Assembly (NCBI GenBank): GCA_022605405.1 | Contig: JABYQQ010000009.1 | Span: 62,001-126,000 of the forward strand | Length of the DNA stretch: 64,000 bases | From: Earliella scabrosa | Lineage: Eukaryota; Basidiomycota; Agaricomycetes; Polyporales; Polyporaceae | Direction: 5' to 3' | Part shown: in pieces, positions 34,501-46,483 of the stretch | How positions within the stretch are numbered: position 1 is the first letter of the stretch | Layout: each line of letters begins with the position of its first letter | The notes under the pieces: model-generated | Told to the model about the DNA's origin: nothing | The model's database searches: none | The model's input: the letters and a program-made list of their open reading frames with translations, nothing else | Translations under genes and position numbers: made by a program

Positions 34501-35062
34501 ACGTCTACTATTGCTACAGGAAAGGGCCGCCCCGCGCGGGGCGGGGGTGACGAGAGAACGAGGATATAGATCGATGATGCTAAGCAAGCAAGCCACAGAG
34601 CGCGAGATCGGACGGGCGACGGGCGGATCATGTGTCGTATGGGGGGTGGTCGGCAGGGAGGTGAGGGAGGGGTGGTGGTGGAGTTGGTGGAGGTGGTGGA
34701 GGTGAAGGGGGAAGGGGTAAACAGACAACGCGAAAAGCGGACGTGCGAAAAGGTGACGAGTAACGATTCGTGCAAGCGCGAGTTGCAACAACGGTTGACC
34801 CCAATTAGCCCTAATGACCCAGCGCGTGTGCAGCAGACAACAACAGTGAGAGGAGAGTGAGTGAAAGGACAACAGCGACGATCAACGACAATAAAATCCA
34901 GCATCGAACCAGATAACCAAAAAGACAAAAAACAGAAAAGATGGAAGCGAGAAGCGAGCAACAAATAACAAGCTGCCACCCCGCCCCGCACGGCCGAAAA
35001 TCGTGTATGCTCGGGCGAGCGTGCGGGCGCGGGGCGCGTGAGTACAGTAAACAATTAATGGG

Positions 35063-35083
35063 GGTGCGTGCGTGCGTGCGTGC
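35063..35083. repeat. (GTGC)n microsatellite
   Basis: About five tandem GTGC/GCGT units. Confidence 0.85.
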
Positions 35084-35257
35084 AATTCGTGTATGTGCGT
35101 GCGTACGTGTGCGGTGCCGTGAAACGCTGCGTCCGGGGAGGGGGCGGCAGCAAACAGTGTCGTTTCGTGAATGATGTGACGTTTCGGCCGGGTGCGGGAC
35201 AAAAAAAGAGAACAAGCAAATTAGTGCGCGTGTGCGTGTGTGAATGTGCGAGGTGCC

Positions 35258-35284
35258 TGTGGTGTGGTGTGGTGTGGTGTGGTG
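35258..35284. repeat. (TGTGG)n microsatellite
   Basis: Five near-perfect tandem pentanucleotides. Confidence 0.85.
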
Positions 35285-35366
35285 AGTGTGCAGCAGCGAT
35301 CCATCGTCCCTGTCGGCCGAGAGCGTCCGTCGTCTACGACTCGATGCATGGGGGGTAGGGGGGAGA

Positions 35367-38300
35367 TCATCCTCCTTCCCCGGTCTTGCCCGTGCGTGCC
35401 GGCCCAGCGGATGCCGACTCGGGCGTGGCCAAGACGTTAGCCGAGACCGATGCCTTGCCCTGCAGACGCCTACCGACGTCCACGTTGGCCGCACCGGTCT
35501 GCGGCTGCGGCTCGTCGAGCTTGTCCCACTCCTCGAGCAGGGCCTGCCCGACAGACGGCTCGAGCTCCGTGCCGTCCCGCGACACCTTAACCTCCCGGTC
35601 GTGGTTCCACGGGTTGCGCAGGTGTCGGGTGCGAGTAAACGGCAGTCGCTCCGTCCTGATCCACTCTACCTTGAACGACTCGCCCCAGACGGGGCCCTCG
35701 TCCTGCGCCGTGGCGGCGGCAGGCGTGCGGACAGCCGTGTGGTCCTGCTCCTGCCCGGGCCGGTCGACCGCCTTACCCTTCCCGCGGTCTTCCTCCGCAT
35801 GGGTCCGTTGCTCGTCCTCCTCAGCGACGGTATGCAACAAGCCCTCCTCCGCCTTCCTCACGGCCTCGGCCGCGACGCGGTTGTCGCGCATCGCACGCAG
35901 CGGCGCGGTCCGGTCGAGCTCGATGTGCTCCGGCTGCGAGAGCTGTCTCCGGCCCGCGATGACGGGCGCGACCGGGCGGAGCGTGTGCATGTCGAAGCTC
36001 TGCTGCTGGATCGTCTGCGGCCCGTCCGTCGTCTGGCTGAGCGTCCGGTGGGGCTGGAGCATCTCCGCCGGGGCGGACGCGACGTCGCGCTCGGCGTTCT
36101 CGGTCGACGGCCGGAACGAGGTCGGCGGGGCAGCGATCCGCGCCTGCGTCTCTGGGGACATCGGGTAGGGCGACTCGCCGTAGCGCTGCTCGCTGGGGGA
36201 GAAGAAGAACGGCTCCCTCTCGCGGCGGGCGGTCGGGCTGTCGCGGGGCGTCTGCTGCTGGGACTGCGAGGTGCGGCGTTGCGGGGAATCCGTGCGCGAG
36301 GCCCATGACACCCGTTGTTCTCCGCGCATGATAGGACCTGCCATCCTTTCCAGAAAAAAAAGTTTACGTCAATACAGGGAATCTAGTTAGCGCGTGCCGT
36401 GAAAGCGGGAGACACCTACTTTGCGTAACCATAGAACTCGCCGCTCTTGTTTACGCTAAAGATGAGGTACACCTCCTTGCTCGTCCGGTACGCCTGGTCG
36501 AGTATCCCCTCGTTGTGGCGCTGGGTCGCCCACAGGCCCTTCTCCACGCTCAAGTCCAAGTCGAACTGCACCGCATTTCAGCACATAACCACAAACGGAA
36601 GAGGCGTTCAAGAACATATTCACCTGCGTCAGCGACTTGAGGATAAAGTACCGCTTCGGGAAGTACGCAGTGAGGATGCTCGAGTTCGTCGACGCGTACG
36701 AGCCCGAGCTGCTCGAGTGTGGTTCCGGCTTGCCCGGCCGGCGGCCGTGCCCGTGCCCGCCCTCCTCGTCGCTCGATATCGACAAACCCGCGATCCTGTG
36801 CGCAGGATCGGTCGGCGAGCTGGACGGCGTCGTGACCTGCTCAGAGGACATCGAGCCCGATCTCCGACGCGCCGCCGCCTCCCGTTCCCGCTCCCTCTTC
36901 TCCTTCACCCAGCGCACGTGTATCCCCGCGCCGCGCTGCCCTCCCACCCCGGCCTTCAGGTCGTCGTCCCGTCCGCGCACGCGGCAGACTAGTCGCGGAC
37001 ACCGCGGATCGCTCGAGCGCAGCGGGACGCCGTTGAAATTGCGGATCGCCGCGTGAAGATGCGTCTCCGACTGGAAGTTGACGAACGCGCAGTTCGACCG
37101 GGCGATAAGGAAGATCGACGACACGCCGCCGTACAGAGACTCGGTCGAGGCGGTCGATCCAGTGGTCGAGGAGCCGACAGGGCCGGCAGGTGCACTCTGC
37201 GTGGACTGCGCCCCAGCGGACTGAGCGCCGGCAGAGGACCCGGGGGTTGGCGGCGAGTTGAAAAATCGCCAGAGCTCGTCGTGCGTCGCGTCGGACGGGA
37301 CATTGCCCGCCCACATGACCCATTCGGAACGGTGTGCTGGAGGATTGGGATGGTAAGGGCGACGGACGGAGGGACGCTCGGCGCTCGGTCGACTGCTGGC
37401 GCTGGACGGTGACATGGGCGGCGGCGCGGGATCTGGCGGCCGTCCGCGTTGCAATGGCGGGGGCAAGTTTTCGGGCGCTACCTGGCCGTAGGAAGGGGGT
37501 TGCGGACTGGGCGCTATGGGTGAGTACGGGCCGTGCGTTGAGGACGAAGTACTCGGGCCAGGACTGGGCCCTGGCGGGTGCGCCGGAGACATAGGATACA
37601 TGGTGGACGTCACAGGAGACGTGCCAGGGGGTCCGTACTGAGACTGCTCAACCTCGCGTGTATTGATCGAGCTATGTAACATGGCGTACGGACTCTGGAA
37701 AGACTCATACTGACCAGACCCCGGTTGTGGGGGCAGGTACCACCATGTCCTTTGACTGTCCTGCTCTGGACCGGGTTGAGGGTACGGCTGCGGATAGTGG
37801 GAGGGGTACTGGGACGCGTAGATGGAGGGAGAGGGCGCAAAGGAATGTGGGGGGTACGCGAAGGGCGGGGTGGAGTAGCGCATGGGCGAATAGGGCGCCT
37901 GGCCAGCATATGACGCGGAATGCGGAGGGGGTAAGGTGGTCGGGAGGCCATGCGCAGACGCCGGGGTAGGGGGAACCAACGGAGACTGCGGAGGAGGGGA
38001 AGGATGTGCCGGCGAGCGGGGATGGGTCGAGAAGATACCAGGGCTGTTAGAAAAGGAGTGACTGGAGGACGAACTGCTTTCCGGAGAATGTCCAGGGTAC
38101 TGGTACACAGGCGAGTGCGTCTGCATCATGGGGACGAGCGTGCTAGGCGAATAACCCATGAGCTGATTTTGCGGAGGGGAGAGCATGGACTGGTCGTGCG
38201 CGTGAAGTCCAGGATGCGGAGGCGGATACGCAAACTGGGGTGGAGGTTGGTGCACCATGCTCATGGGATGCTGTGTGGACATCGTGTATTGTCCGACGTA

Positions 38301-39499
38301 CGCTCCGCGTTGACCATATGTGTACTGGGGATGAGGGGGACCCTGGAAGGGGGTAGCAGCGGCAGAGGTAGCCGACCGATTTTCTTGGGGCGAGGGAGGG
38401 TAGAGCGGTGCGGACGGGGTCTGGAAAGCAGGACGCGCGGGCGGGCGACGAGACTGAGACATACCTCTGCCGCGGTGGGACTGCCTGCCAAGCTCGGAAG
38501 TAGAGCTCGTGGAGCGTGAGTCCGACATATTCAACGCCGTGGAGGTTGTTGCATGCCCCGACTTAAGGACGGCAGGGTCGTTCAAGTGCAAAAGATCGAT
38601 GAAGTCTTCTGGAGAGTTCTCGAACGAGGCAGCGGACGGATTAGGAGGAGTGTCGGACGTGGACCAGTCATACACTCCGGGGAGAGCTAGAGGAGACGAA
38701 GGGGAGGTCAGCGTCGGGGAAGGGGGAGGAAAGGACGGGAAAGTACAGGGGGGCAGAGCAGAGGACAGACGAGTGGGGGTGGCTGCAGGGTCTAGAAACA
38801 CAGGACGGACATGTCAGCACATGGGGGAAAAATAAAAAGGTGGGAGGGAAATAAGGATCGGCAGGCGAGGGACAATGGAGGAGGCCGGCGGCAGCTGGCA
38901 GGTTGGCGATGCCAGCGACGCGAGCGATGGACCGACTCGTATACCGAAATGGACAGAGACGCGACAAACAAGACACCAATAAATTCTCCCATCCCCAGCA
39001 CAGACGCCCATCGCGCCCTCGTGGCGTTCAAACTCCGGCACGCGACGACCCACGATCGTCCATATCACGTGCACGCGACGCCTCGATCGAGCCCAGCGCG
39101 TCGGCCAGCCAATCTTCGTCGCGTCCGCGTCGACTCGGCCCCGGCCGGGTGGGAGCCATCGCGCGGCGTGCACGGCGGCCGCGCAGAGGCCGCGCATGGG
39201 CAGAGAGAGAAGAAAGGCGAGAGCGAGAACGAACGAGAACGAGGACACGCACCTGCACGGGTCGAGGCCGTGGACGACTGCGGGCGGGCAGCAGAGGCCC
39301 CAGACGCGGGCGAGTGCGAGACACTGGCAGGCGTCGACGATGAGTGGCCGGCGCGCGGCGGAGGATCGCTGTGTATGGATGATACCGGAGAAGACCGAGA
39401 TTGGGCTGGCGGCGAAGAAGTGGCCAGGAGGGCGAGCTGCGTCTCCGGTTTGGGAGTTATATCTCGGGGCGGGATTGCGCTGGTGTGCATTGCGCGCAT
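35367..39499 (-). CDS. RRM/YTH-domain RNA-binding protein, 1179 aa, 4 exons
   Basis: Exons 39253-39499, 36624-38791, 36420-36565 and 35367-36345 join to 1180 codons. Residues 1 to about 480 are Pro/Ser/Gln/Tyr-rich and disordered. About 490-650 resembles an RRM (SEWVMWAGNVPSDATHDELW, later CAFVNFQSETHLHAAIRNF). A YTH domain starts at about 795: KRYFILKSLTQ, KGLWATQRHNEGILDQAY, VYLIFSVNKSGEFYGYAKM. Its second half (WGESFKVEWIRTERLPF, LRNPWN, SRDGTELEPSVG) appears only after about 210 disordered residues. YTH domains bind N6-methyladenosine or, in fission yeast Mmi1, specific RNA motifs; this one likely acts in mRNA processing or decay. The long exon 1 is supported by the splice GTGCAG|GTGCGTG to CTAG|ACCC and by an upstream in-frame stop before the chosen ATG. 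Confidence 0.9.
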
Positions 39500-41941
39500 G
39501 GTGTGCGTAGAGTCGGGCTAGCACCGGATGGCTCTCTGGGAGGCGATGCAGCAGACGAGGAGGGCGGGTGGAGTGCGACGTACAAGCTGATGCTGTCAGC
39601 GTGGCAGAGGGATACGTGGATGTGTCGGCTGAAGACTTGGACTTGCGCGAGGAGGAGTGGTGCTTATGAGGACAGCCTCGGGGCCAGAAAGCCGGGCAGG
39701 GGGAAGCATGATTGCGCAGGAATCGTAGCCGCAAGCGTAATGGGGTGGAGAAATGAGGGGTGGCAATGAGGGGGAGTGGATCGGCACGCCGAGAAGGTCG
39801 CGCAGGTCACAGTCGCTCGCCCGCAGACGCAGTCCCAGCATCGCTCTCCGCCCGCCACCGCCGTCTCTGCTCGTGCGCGTGGGACAGGGCAGTGGCCTCC
39901 ACCTCCTCTGTCACGCCCTCCCATCAATCCAAACCGCCAATCCCACTACCACTGACGTCACTTTCCCGCCCTCCGCCTCTCCCTCCCCGTCCCCTGGCTC
40001 CTGGCGCCCCGCCCACTGCTCGCACCGACTCCCCTCCGACCTCTCCCGCCCCCACCGTCGCCCGCACCCTGCAACGTGGCCCCGGGGCTCTTCACCACAC
40101 CCGACGTCCCCTCCCCGCCGGCACGGCTCCCCGCCCGACGCGACGCTGCGATGTCGCACAACGCTGTCCCCCCACGCGCGCGAACGAACCCCTGCCGTCA
40201 CCGGCAAGCCGCGCGAGTTTATTGGCACCCTTGTTTGGCTGGTGTGTATCCTCGCAGATGATGTCAGGGTCGCGCGCAGCACACCCGCATCTTGAACCAT
40301 CTCCAGAGATCTCGCGCTGCCGATGCGCTTCGATCAGCTATACTCATACTCACCTCCATGACATCATGCGTCCACCCTCGCGGGCCCGCCCTGCCCTCCG
40401 TCCTCAAACCCCACTTCCGGTTACTCAACGCCCGCCTGCCCCGCCCCGGTCACCTGCCAAGCAGCCAACATTCGGGGTGCCCGCCAATTTGTATTTCCTC
40501 CTTCGTCCGCCACGGCAAGCAAGAGGTAATGTATGATGCTCCCCTCCTCCTCCCTCCCCCCGCGGCCCGCTATCGCTTCTGCCGCACGCCTTGCGCTTGG
40601 GACCTCGTAACGGGGGTGCCCCCAACTCTAAGCGAGGGACATACACAACAACCTCATCCACAACCCTGATGTTCCCACACTTAGGCTCGGCTTCCTCCTC
40701 GTCTCACCGGAACTACGCTGCGTCAAACTGTGGCTTACACACGGCCGGCATCCTCATGCACGCTCACTCAAGGGTGTGTCCGCGACGGCCCGCCTATGCG
40801 TCAGGCATGCTGTCAGGCCGCCAGCGGCCAGTGGTTCGGAGATAAGGTTATCACCACGGACTGGAATTCGAACGCGAGTTAATAACTCCCAGGAATGTCA
40901 GTGGTTCTGCCGCTTCTCGAGACGGTCAGGCAGCCTCAATAATAGTAATAGTAGACGACAAGCGCAAGGTTCGTCGGCTTGCAGGCGCACGAAGGGAGGT
41001 CACGTCATCGTCGACGATTCGTTTCACAGCGCCTTTACATAGCTTGTCCGTGTTCAGAGAACGAGAGGATAAAACTGTATTTCAGGGGTACCTGAGCGAT
41101 CGGCAAACACGGCGGTGATGGCCTTGTATGCTCAGAGCAATTCATAGATTCCATGCAGTTCCCTGTTCCCAGCGGCGCACTATGTCAGCAGAATGCACTT
41201 GAGCTGTCTGAGAGCCGCTACACGCCGTGCCCAAGCGACGTACGTGCTGGGGACTGAAGACTAACGCGTACGAACAAGACATGTCGCGACATATCACTGA
41301 CAACAACGTCCGAAGTATTTTCGAGGGAATTTTGCACACGTCCAGGGCCCTCTCGCCCTCGCCGATTAATGCCCGACATCAATCTCTATGTAGTGCATAC
41401 GAGACTGCCGGTCGGAAGTCGTCAGGAACTGTTCAGAGAGCCTTTCCCCTCGAGGTCCCAACTAGGTGCTACCTTAGCACGTCGAGCAGCGCGACACTCA
41501 TCAGCCAGATGAGCGAGCAGACTAATCGGAGGCTTTGCCGCATATAGCCCGACCGGCTTTACCGAGTAACGTTGCGGCCAGCCAGATCGTTATCTTGACG
41601 TACTTTGCGTAACTTGAGAATACGACGGAGCTTCAAAGAAAACCGCGGGCCTATCGCCTGCATCCACTAGAGGCTGCGGTCACGACATCAGCCATCAGGA
41701 TAAGCAGGACGGGCCAGCCGATTGACTCAGACTCACCATGACCAGACCGCTGCCAGCATGCTGCTCTGGTGAGAGTCGTACGAATGTCCGAGGCATGTGG
41801 GTGGGATGGGAAGAACAAAAGACACACTATACAGTACAACGTCTATAGCTACAATCACACTCGCAAGGTCCGAGTGCAGCGAACCAATCGCAAAAGCCGC
41901 CAGGACAGCGAACACGTACCAAACACGTACGCGGGGCCCAT
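39500..41941. other. Intergenic, 2.4 kb
   Basis: The left part is GC-rich and pyrimidine-rich and is the promoter side of the YTH gene. Overlapping long frames at 39753-40669 on both strands reflect base composition. No exon chain was recognised in 40600-41940. Confidence 0.45.
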
Positions 41942-44050
41942 CTAGGCCTCCCCCTGCGCGTCCGACACGACCGCAGGGGCGGCCGCAAGGTCCACAAACC
42001 GATCCGCCAGGCCCTCCTGCACCTCCCGCATCGTCGCCTTGAGCGCAAGCAGCGCACCTCTCTTGCACTGCGGCGTGAGCGCGCACGACAAGTCCGCATG
42101 CATGAACAGCTGCTCCTCCATCGCCTTCAAACGCGCCAGCACGTCCACCGCCGGGTGCTTGAGCGTGCCCTCCGCCTTGCCGACCTCGCGCCACACCGTC
42201 GCCCACGTCGCCAGGCACCCGTGCTGGTGGTACGTGCACCCGTCCGGCCGCTCGAACTTGGGCGGGTGCGCCCGCAGGTGCTCCCAGAGCCGCGTCAGCG
42301 ACCAGTGGCCCGAGAGCAGCCGCTGCTTCTGTTCGCGCGTGAGCACCGCCGGGGTGCCTGTCTTCGCCTCCCCGCCCGGCCCGGCGGCGGCAGGGGCACC
42401 ACCACCACCACCAGCAGGAGCGGGGGCGGCCGCCGTCGTCGTGCTTCCTAGCCGCGAGCGTGCGTACTGCTTGCCATCCTCGACGACGCCGGGGTCGAAG
42501 TTGTCCCCCATCTCGAGCAGCTGCACGTAGTACGCGTGGCCCTGCAGCTTCCGCAGCCCGCTCCGATCTGCGAGCTCCAGGGCGTGCACCGGTCTGAGGT
42601 CACGGGCGACTATGCGCTCGACCCAGCGTTCTGCGACGTAGTTGCGAAGTGGGGTGTGTCCACAGAGCAGTGCGACTTCGAGAAGGCGCTTCATCCACGC
42701 CGAGGAGCAGTGGCCGAGCTCGTACTCTTTCTGTGGCCGTCCGTGCAGGCCGGAGATAACGTTGTAGAGCGCGTCGACGGCCCAAGTCTCGATCGACGCG
42801 AAGTGGTACTTGTTGGTCATCTCGGCGATGGTCAGCAGCCGGTCGACGTTGGCTGCAGGGGTGTTGTAGGCTTGGAGCTGCAGAGGCCTGTGTAGGAATG
42901 GCAAACAAGCACACCGGCAGACGTCAGCGCAGAATAGGGTTTGACAACGGCCGTACGTACAAATCGTAGATGACCGAGAGTAGAGCTTTGAAACGCTCCA
43001 CAGATTCTCCATACAGTCGGATTGGGTTCTTGTCCGAGCAGCCCTCCATGTTGCGGGAAGTAACCTCATTCAGGGGAATGCTGAACATGTGCTGGAACGC
43101 GGACGAATCGCGTCCAAGGAAATATCGGTGGACCTACAAAGCGCGGGCCAATCGACCAGCGCAGAGAGCGATCGCGGGTGACAAACATCGAGATCAGCAT
43201 CGGGATCAACAAGCACGGACGTAATCCACCAGGCTGGAGTGCGGGGCGCACGGTGGAGAGGACGAGCAAAGAGACGTGCGTCTGGTGGGAGGGAAGCAAG
43301 CACCACTCACCCTGAACAACGTGTTGTCCACGCGAATCACGCAGTCTGCACTGTCAATGTAGAACTCCCCGTCCCGCACGGGGGCGTCCGCGTCGTCCGC
43401 AGCGGGAGGCGGCCTCGGAAGCTTCGCAATTGAACCTGCTCCACCTGCCGCGTGTATCTGCTCGCATCTGCCGACTTCGGTTCCGTGAGAGCGATGGTCA
43501 TACGCACCGTCAGCTTCCCAATCCATTTCTCCGGTCTCCGACTGTTGGCTCGTTCCTGGCGCGGTCATGCCGTCTCTCGCCTTGCCCTTGCCCCCTCCTT
43601 TCATACCCGCACGACCCTCGGCACAGCCCAGATCGTCGACCTTGTCCACTGTCGAAGACGCGTCGCTCTGTCGCGCCACACCGCCCTCCTCAGCTCTCCT
43701 GCACAGGTCCCGCCCGGCCAAAGGCGGGCAGCGTCTGAAAGACGTACCGTTCCGCTCACAGCTCCGCTGGAGGCGCCTTCCTGGACGTCGGCCGCACCGC
43801 CCACAACCGACATTCGTGTGTGCATATTCTGTCTTGACGCGGGCCGGGAAGACGTGGCGGAGGGGCCGGCCGCCGTGCTTTGCGTTATCTCGCTCGGTAG
43901 TGGGCTAGACCCGCGCGCAGGCGAGGATGGCGCAGGAGTAGTGCGTTGGCGCTTCCGTGGAGGCTCTGTGGCCAGAGGTTGGCGCAGGGAGGAGGCGGTA
44001 GGTGTTGGCGTGAGGCGTGCAGGGGACGGTGTTGCACGATGGTCGGACAT
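41942..44050 (-). CDS. BTB/POZ domain protein, about 599 aa, 4 exons
   Basis: Exons 43748-44050, 43311-43688, 42961-43133 and 41942-42887 join in frame. The first 200 residues are a disordered Ser/Pro/Thr-rich leader with RKRQR, a possible nuclear signal. The BTB fold follows: SADCVIRVDNTLFRVHRYFL, SSAFQHMF, NPIRLYGES, then NKYHFASIETWAVDAL. The C-terminal helical region carries CTYHQHGC and CALTPQCKRGALL, comparable to the BTB protein at 4770-6109, and the intron before VHR is at the same codon. A Gly/Ala/Pro insert lies in the middle. The acceptor of exon 2 (gctgag) was chosen because it alone keeps the frame, so the N-terminus is less certain. Role: adaptor-type protein, partner unknown. 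Confidence 0.85.
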
Positions 44051-44590
44051 CCCGACACGCAGTCGGGTGTAGCACTATGTGGATATCGAGGTGGATGAGA
44101 GTGGCCACGTACGTGTAACAGCGGCCGCAACGGAGAGTCTCGAACTGGTTGGCTCAGATGTTCGTAGCAACCTCGGTGCAAACACGTTTGAGCAAACCAG
44201 ACTGTGTTTGAGCGGTGCCGTCTGTAAATCGCTCCTGAGCGGGAAGACTGAAGCCGTGGACGAAGCGTCAACTACGAGACTTTGGCCGGCGTGTCAGCGA
44301 CGATGCCAAGCTCGGTGCAGGCGTTCTGAGAGAATGGCGAAGCGTGAATTTGCGAACCTCAGCGATGTCCCAGATGGTGGGGATGGACCGAGGGTAGAAC
44401 AGCAGCTGGTGCTGCGGCCTTGCTCGGAGTCGCCAGGACGCTGACTGTCGCGCTCGAATAGGCAACTCGGCAATACCCGACCAAAAACTTGGGTGCACTC
44501 AGGCCAGACTCAGGCTTGACTTCGCATACAGGCACTCCAGACGAATATCCTCCTTGTCCGTACATCTGCTCTCCTCTTCATCTCGACAAA
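44051..44590. other. Divergent intergenic region
   Basis: This is the promoter zone of the BTB gene (minus) and of the eIF3i gene (plus). No exon was found. Confidence 0.55.
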
Positions 44591-46100
44591 ATGGTGAGCT
44601 TCTCTACTCGGTTTGTTTTGTGCTTGCACTGATATCCTCTTCCAGCGGCCAATTCTACTCCAAGGTCGGGATGCAGGCCACCTCTTGTCTCCTCTGATTG
44701 ACGGGTATATCAGGCCACGAGCGTTCGCTCACTCAGATCAAGTTTAACAAGGAGGGAGACCTCCTCTTCTCATGCTCAAAAGACCACGTCATCAACGTGT
44801 GGTTCACGCATAACGGAGAGCGGCTAGGAACGTACGATGGACACAACGGGACGGTTTGGACGATCGATGTCGACTGTGCGTTCTATCCCTTTTGCATGTG
44901 AACTTGTTAGCTCACTACAAAAACCTGTCCCATTATTCTCCATTTGGCTCGCTGCTCTGCCCTTGACTGTCGGCCTTTGGCCGGACTGCGAATGTCCCTC
45001 GCACTTTCCACATATTCTTCCTCCAGCACAATCTCGCTTCCTCGTCAGTGGTTCTGCCGACAACACCATGCGTCTGTGGTCCGTGCAGTCGGGCAAATGT
45101 CTGTTCTTCTGGGAGTTCCCCACAGCTGTCAAGCGGGTGGCGTTCAACGAAGACGACGATCAGGTCGTCTGTATCACCGAGCAGCGTATGGGTTTCCAGG
45201 GTGCGGTGCGGATATTCAACATCAACCGGGACGGAGACGGTACATCCCGTAAGTTCATTCCCTGCATTTTGCTATCTTCTTCGACTACGTAATGGTCGAT
45301 GGGTGAATATGAGTGGACATGAAGGCGGAGAGCTGGAGTTGTGGGGATGGTCCAGACAGGACTTGTGGCTGACCACTTCATACAGAATCCAAGGAACCCG
45401 TCTCTATGTTCAACCCCATCGGATCCAAGGCGGTCGTCTGCGCCTTTGCGCACCGGCCAGACTTGATCTTGACCGGCCACGAGTCCGGCAAGATTGCGCT
45501 GTTCGACGCAAAGACGGGAGACGAGATTCAGTCCAACGAGCATGCGCATCGCGACGTTGTCACCGATCTGCAGCTCAGCCCGGACCGAACGTACTTCATC
45601 ACGAGCAGCAAGGACAAGACTGCACGGGTGCGTCCACAAGTCTCGACTCCTTTCTCTCACCTCTTATGCTCGTCACCGTCCAGCTACACGAGACGCGCAC
45701 GCTTGTAGTGCTGAAGACATATGTGACCGAGACTCCGCTGAACAGCGCCGCCATCGCACCTCTGAAACCCTATGTATTGCTCGGTGGCGGTCAGGACGCG
45801 ATGAGTGTCACGACGACCTCGCTCCGGCAGGGTAAGTTCGAGACGCGATTCTGGCACAAGGTCTTGGAGGAGGAGGTCGGCCGCGTCAAAGGTCACTTCG
45901 GTCCTGTCAACACGTGCGTTGGAGTTTCGTCCCGTCGTCCGAACGTTTAACTGACTAAGGGCAACGTGGACAGGATCGCTGTTTCGCCAAAGGGCGACTG
46001 CTATGCGTCGGGAGGGGAGGACGGCTTCGTGCGCGTACATCACTTCGACGAGAGCTACTTCCGAGCAAAGCCGTACGGCGATCTCGAGATTGAGGAGTAG
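44591..46100 (+). CDS. tif34: Eukaryotic translation initiation factor 3 subunit I, 334 aa, 7 exons
   Basis: Exons 44591-44593, 44647-44665, 44714-44875, 45027-45248, 45386-45627, 45684-45913 and 45974-46100 join to 335 codons. The product is a WD40 propeller: [84 protein letters not shown] and a final [28 protein letters not shown]. These match eIF3i (yeast Tif34) closely. It belongs to the eIF3 complex on the 40S subunit. The length equals the family norm. The start codon stands alone as a three-base coding exon (aaaATG|gtgagc); the next exon codes RPILLQ, the conserved beginning. Confidence 0.96.
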
Positions 46101-46483
46101 AGTGTGTACGATAGAAGGTGGCGTTGCGAGTCTGACGATCCCCCGGTGGATTGTCGGTGTTGTCTTGTGTGTGCTGTCGTCTGCATTGTGTCGCATTGTG
46201 TCGTAAATGTAGCCATACTGTACGATGCGTGTAGTGCACGTTCTTTCATCTCGCTCGGATATGCGGCACGGTTGCAGGATTGTCGGCAAACAAACTTGGA
46301 GAGTTGCCTTTCTCGTCTGTGATCGGACTCGCACTGTGCGGTTTGCGGGCGTCTCATGACGCACAAGTTTTTCGACTCAGGACCGCCCAGATCGGGCGTG
46401 CCTCACCATGCAGTATATATAGTGGCCGTCCACAAGGTCTCCTCGAGCTCCTGCCTGTCCTCCGATCTTCCCTGCCGACCACC
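46101..46483. promoter_or_regulatory. Promoter region of AMP deaminase, with TATA box
   Basis: TATATATA lies at about 46414-46421, roughly 65 bases before the AMP deaminase start. The first part of the interval is the 3' UTR of the eIF3i gene. Confidence 0.55.

Larger units (their letters stand above)
33071..35366. other. Convergent region with microsatellites, 2.3 kb
   Basis: It lies between the 3' ends of the GH30 and YTH genes. GT-rich tracts occur at 34410-34500, a GTGC tetranucleotide run at 35063-35083, a TGTGG pentanucleotide run at 35258-35284, and a purine-rich GGTGGA tract at about 34663-34715. Long frames on both strands here follow from the biased composition and are not called. 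Part is probably the 3' UTR of the YTH gene. Confidence 0.6.

Noticed and set aside
33822..35054. Open frame of 410 codons on the minus strand
   Set aside because: It lies in microsatellite and pyrimidine-rich DNA, with long runs of His, Thr, Arg and Ser from simple repeats, and has no motif.
35286..36308. 340-codon plus-strand frame
   Set aside because: It is the shadow of the YTH gene's last exon, whose minus-strand frame continues a recognisable domain.
39753..40669. Overlapping frames of 120-260 codons
   Set aside because: Both strands are open because of GC- and Pro-codon-rich composition; no family, no exon links.
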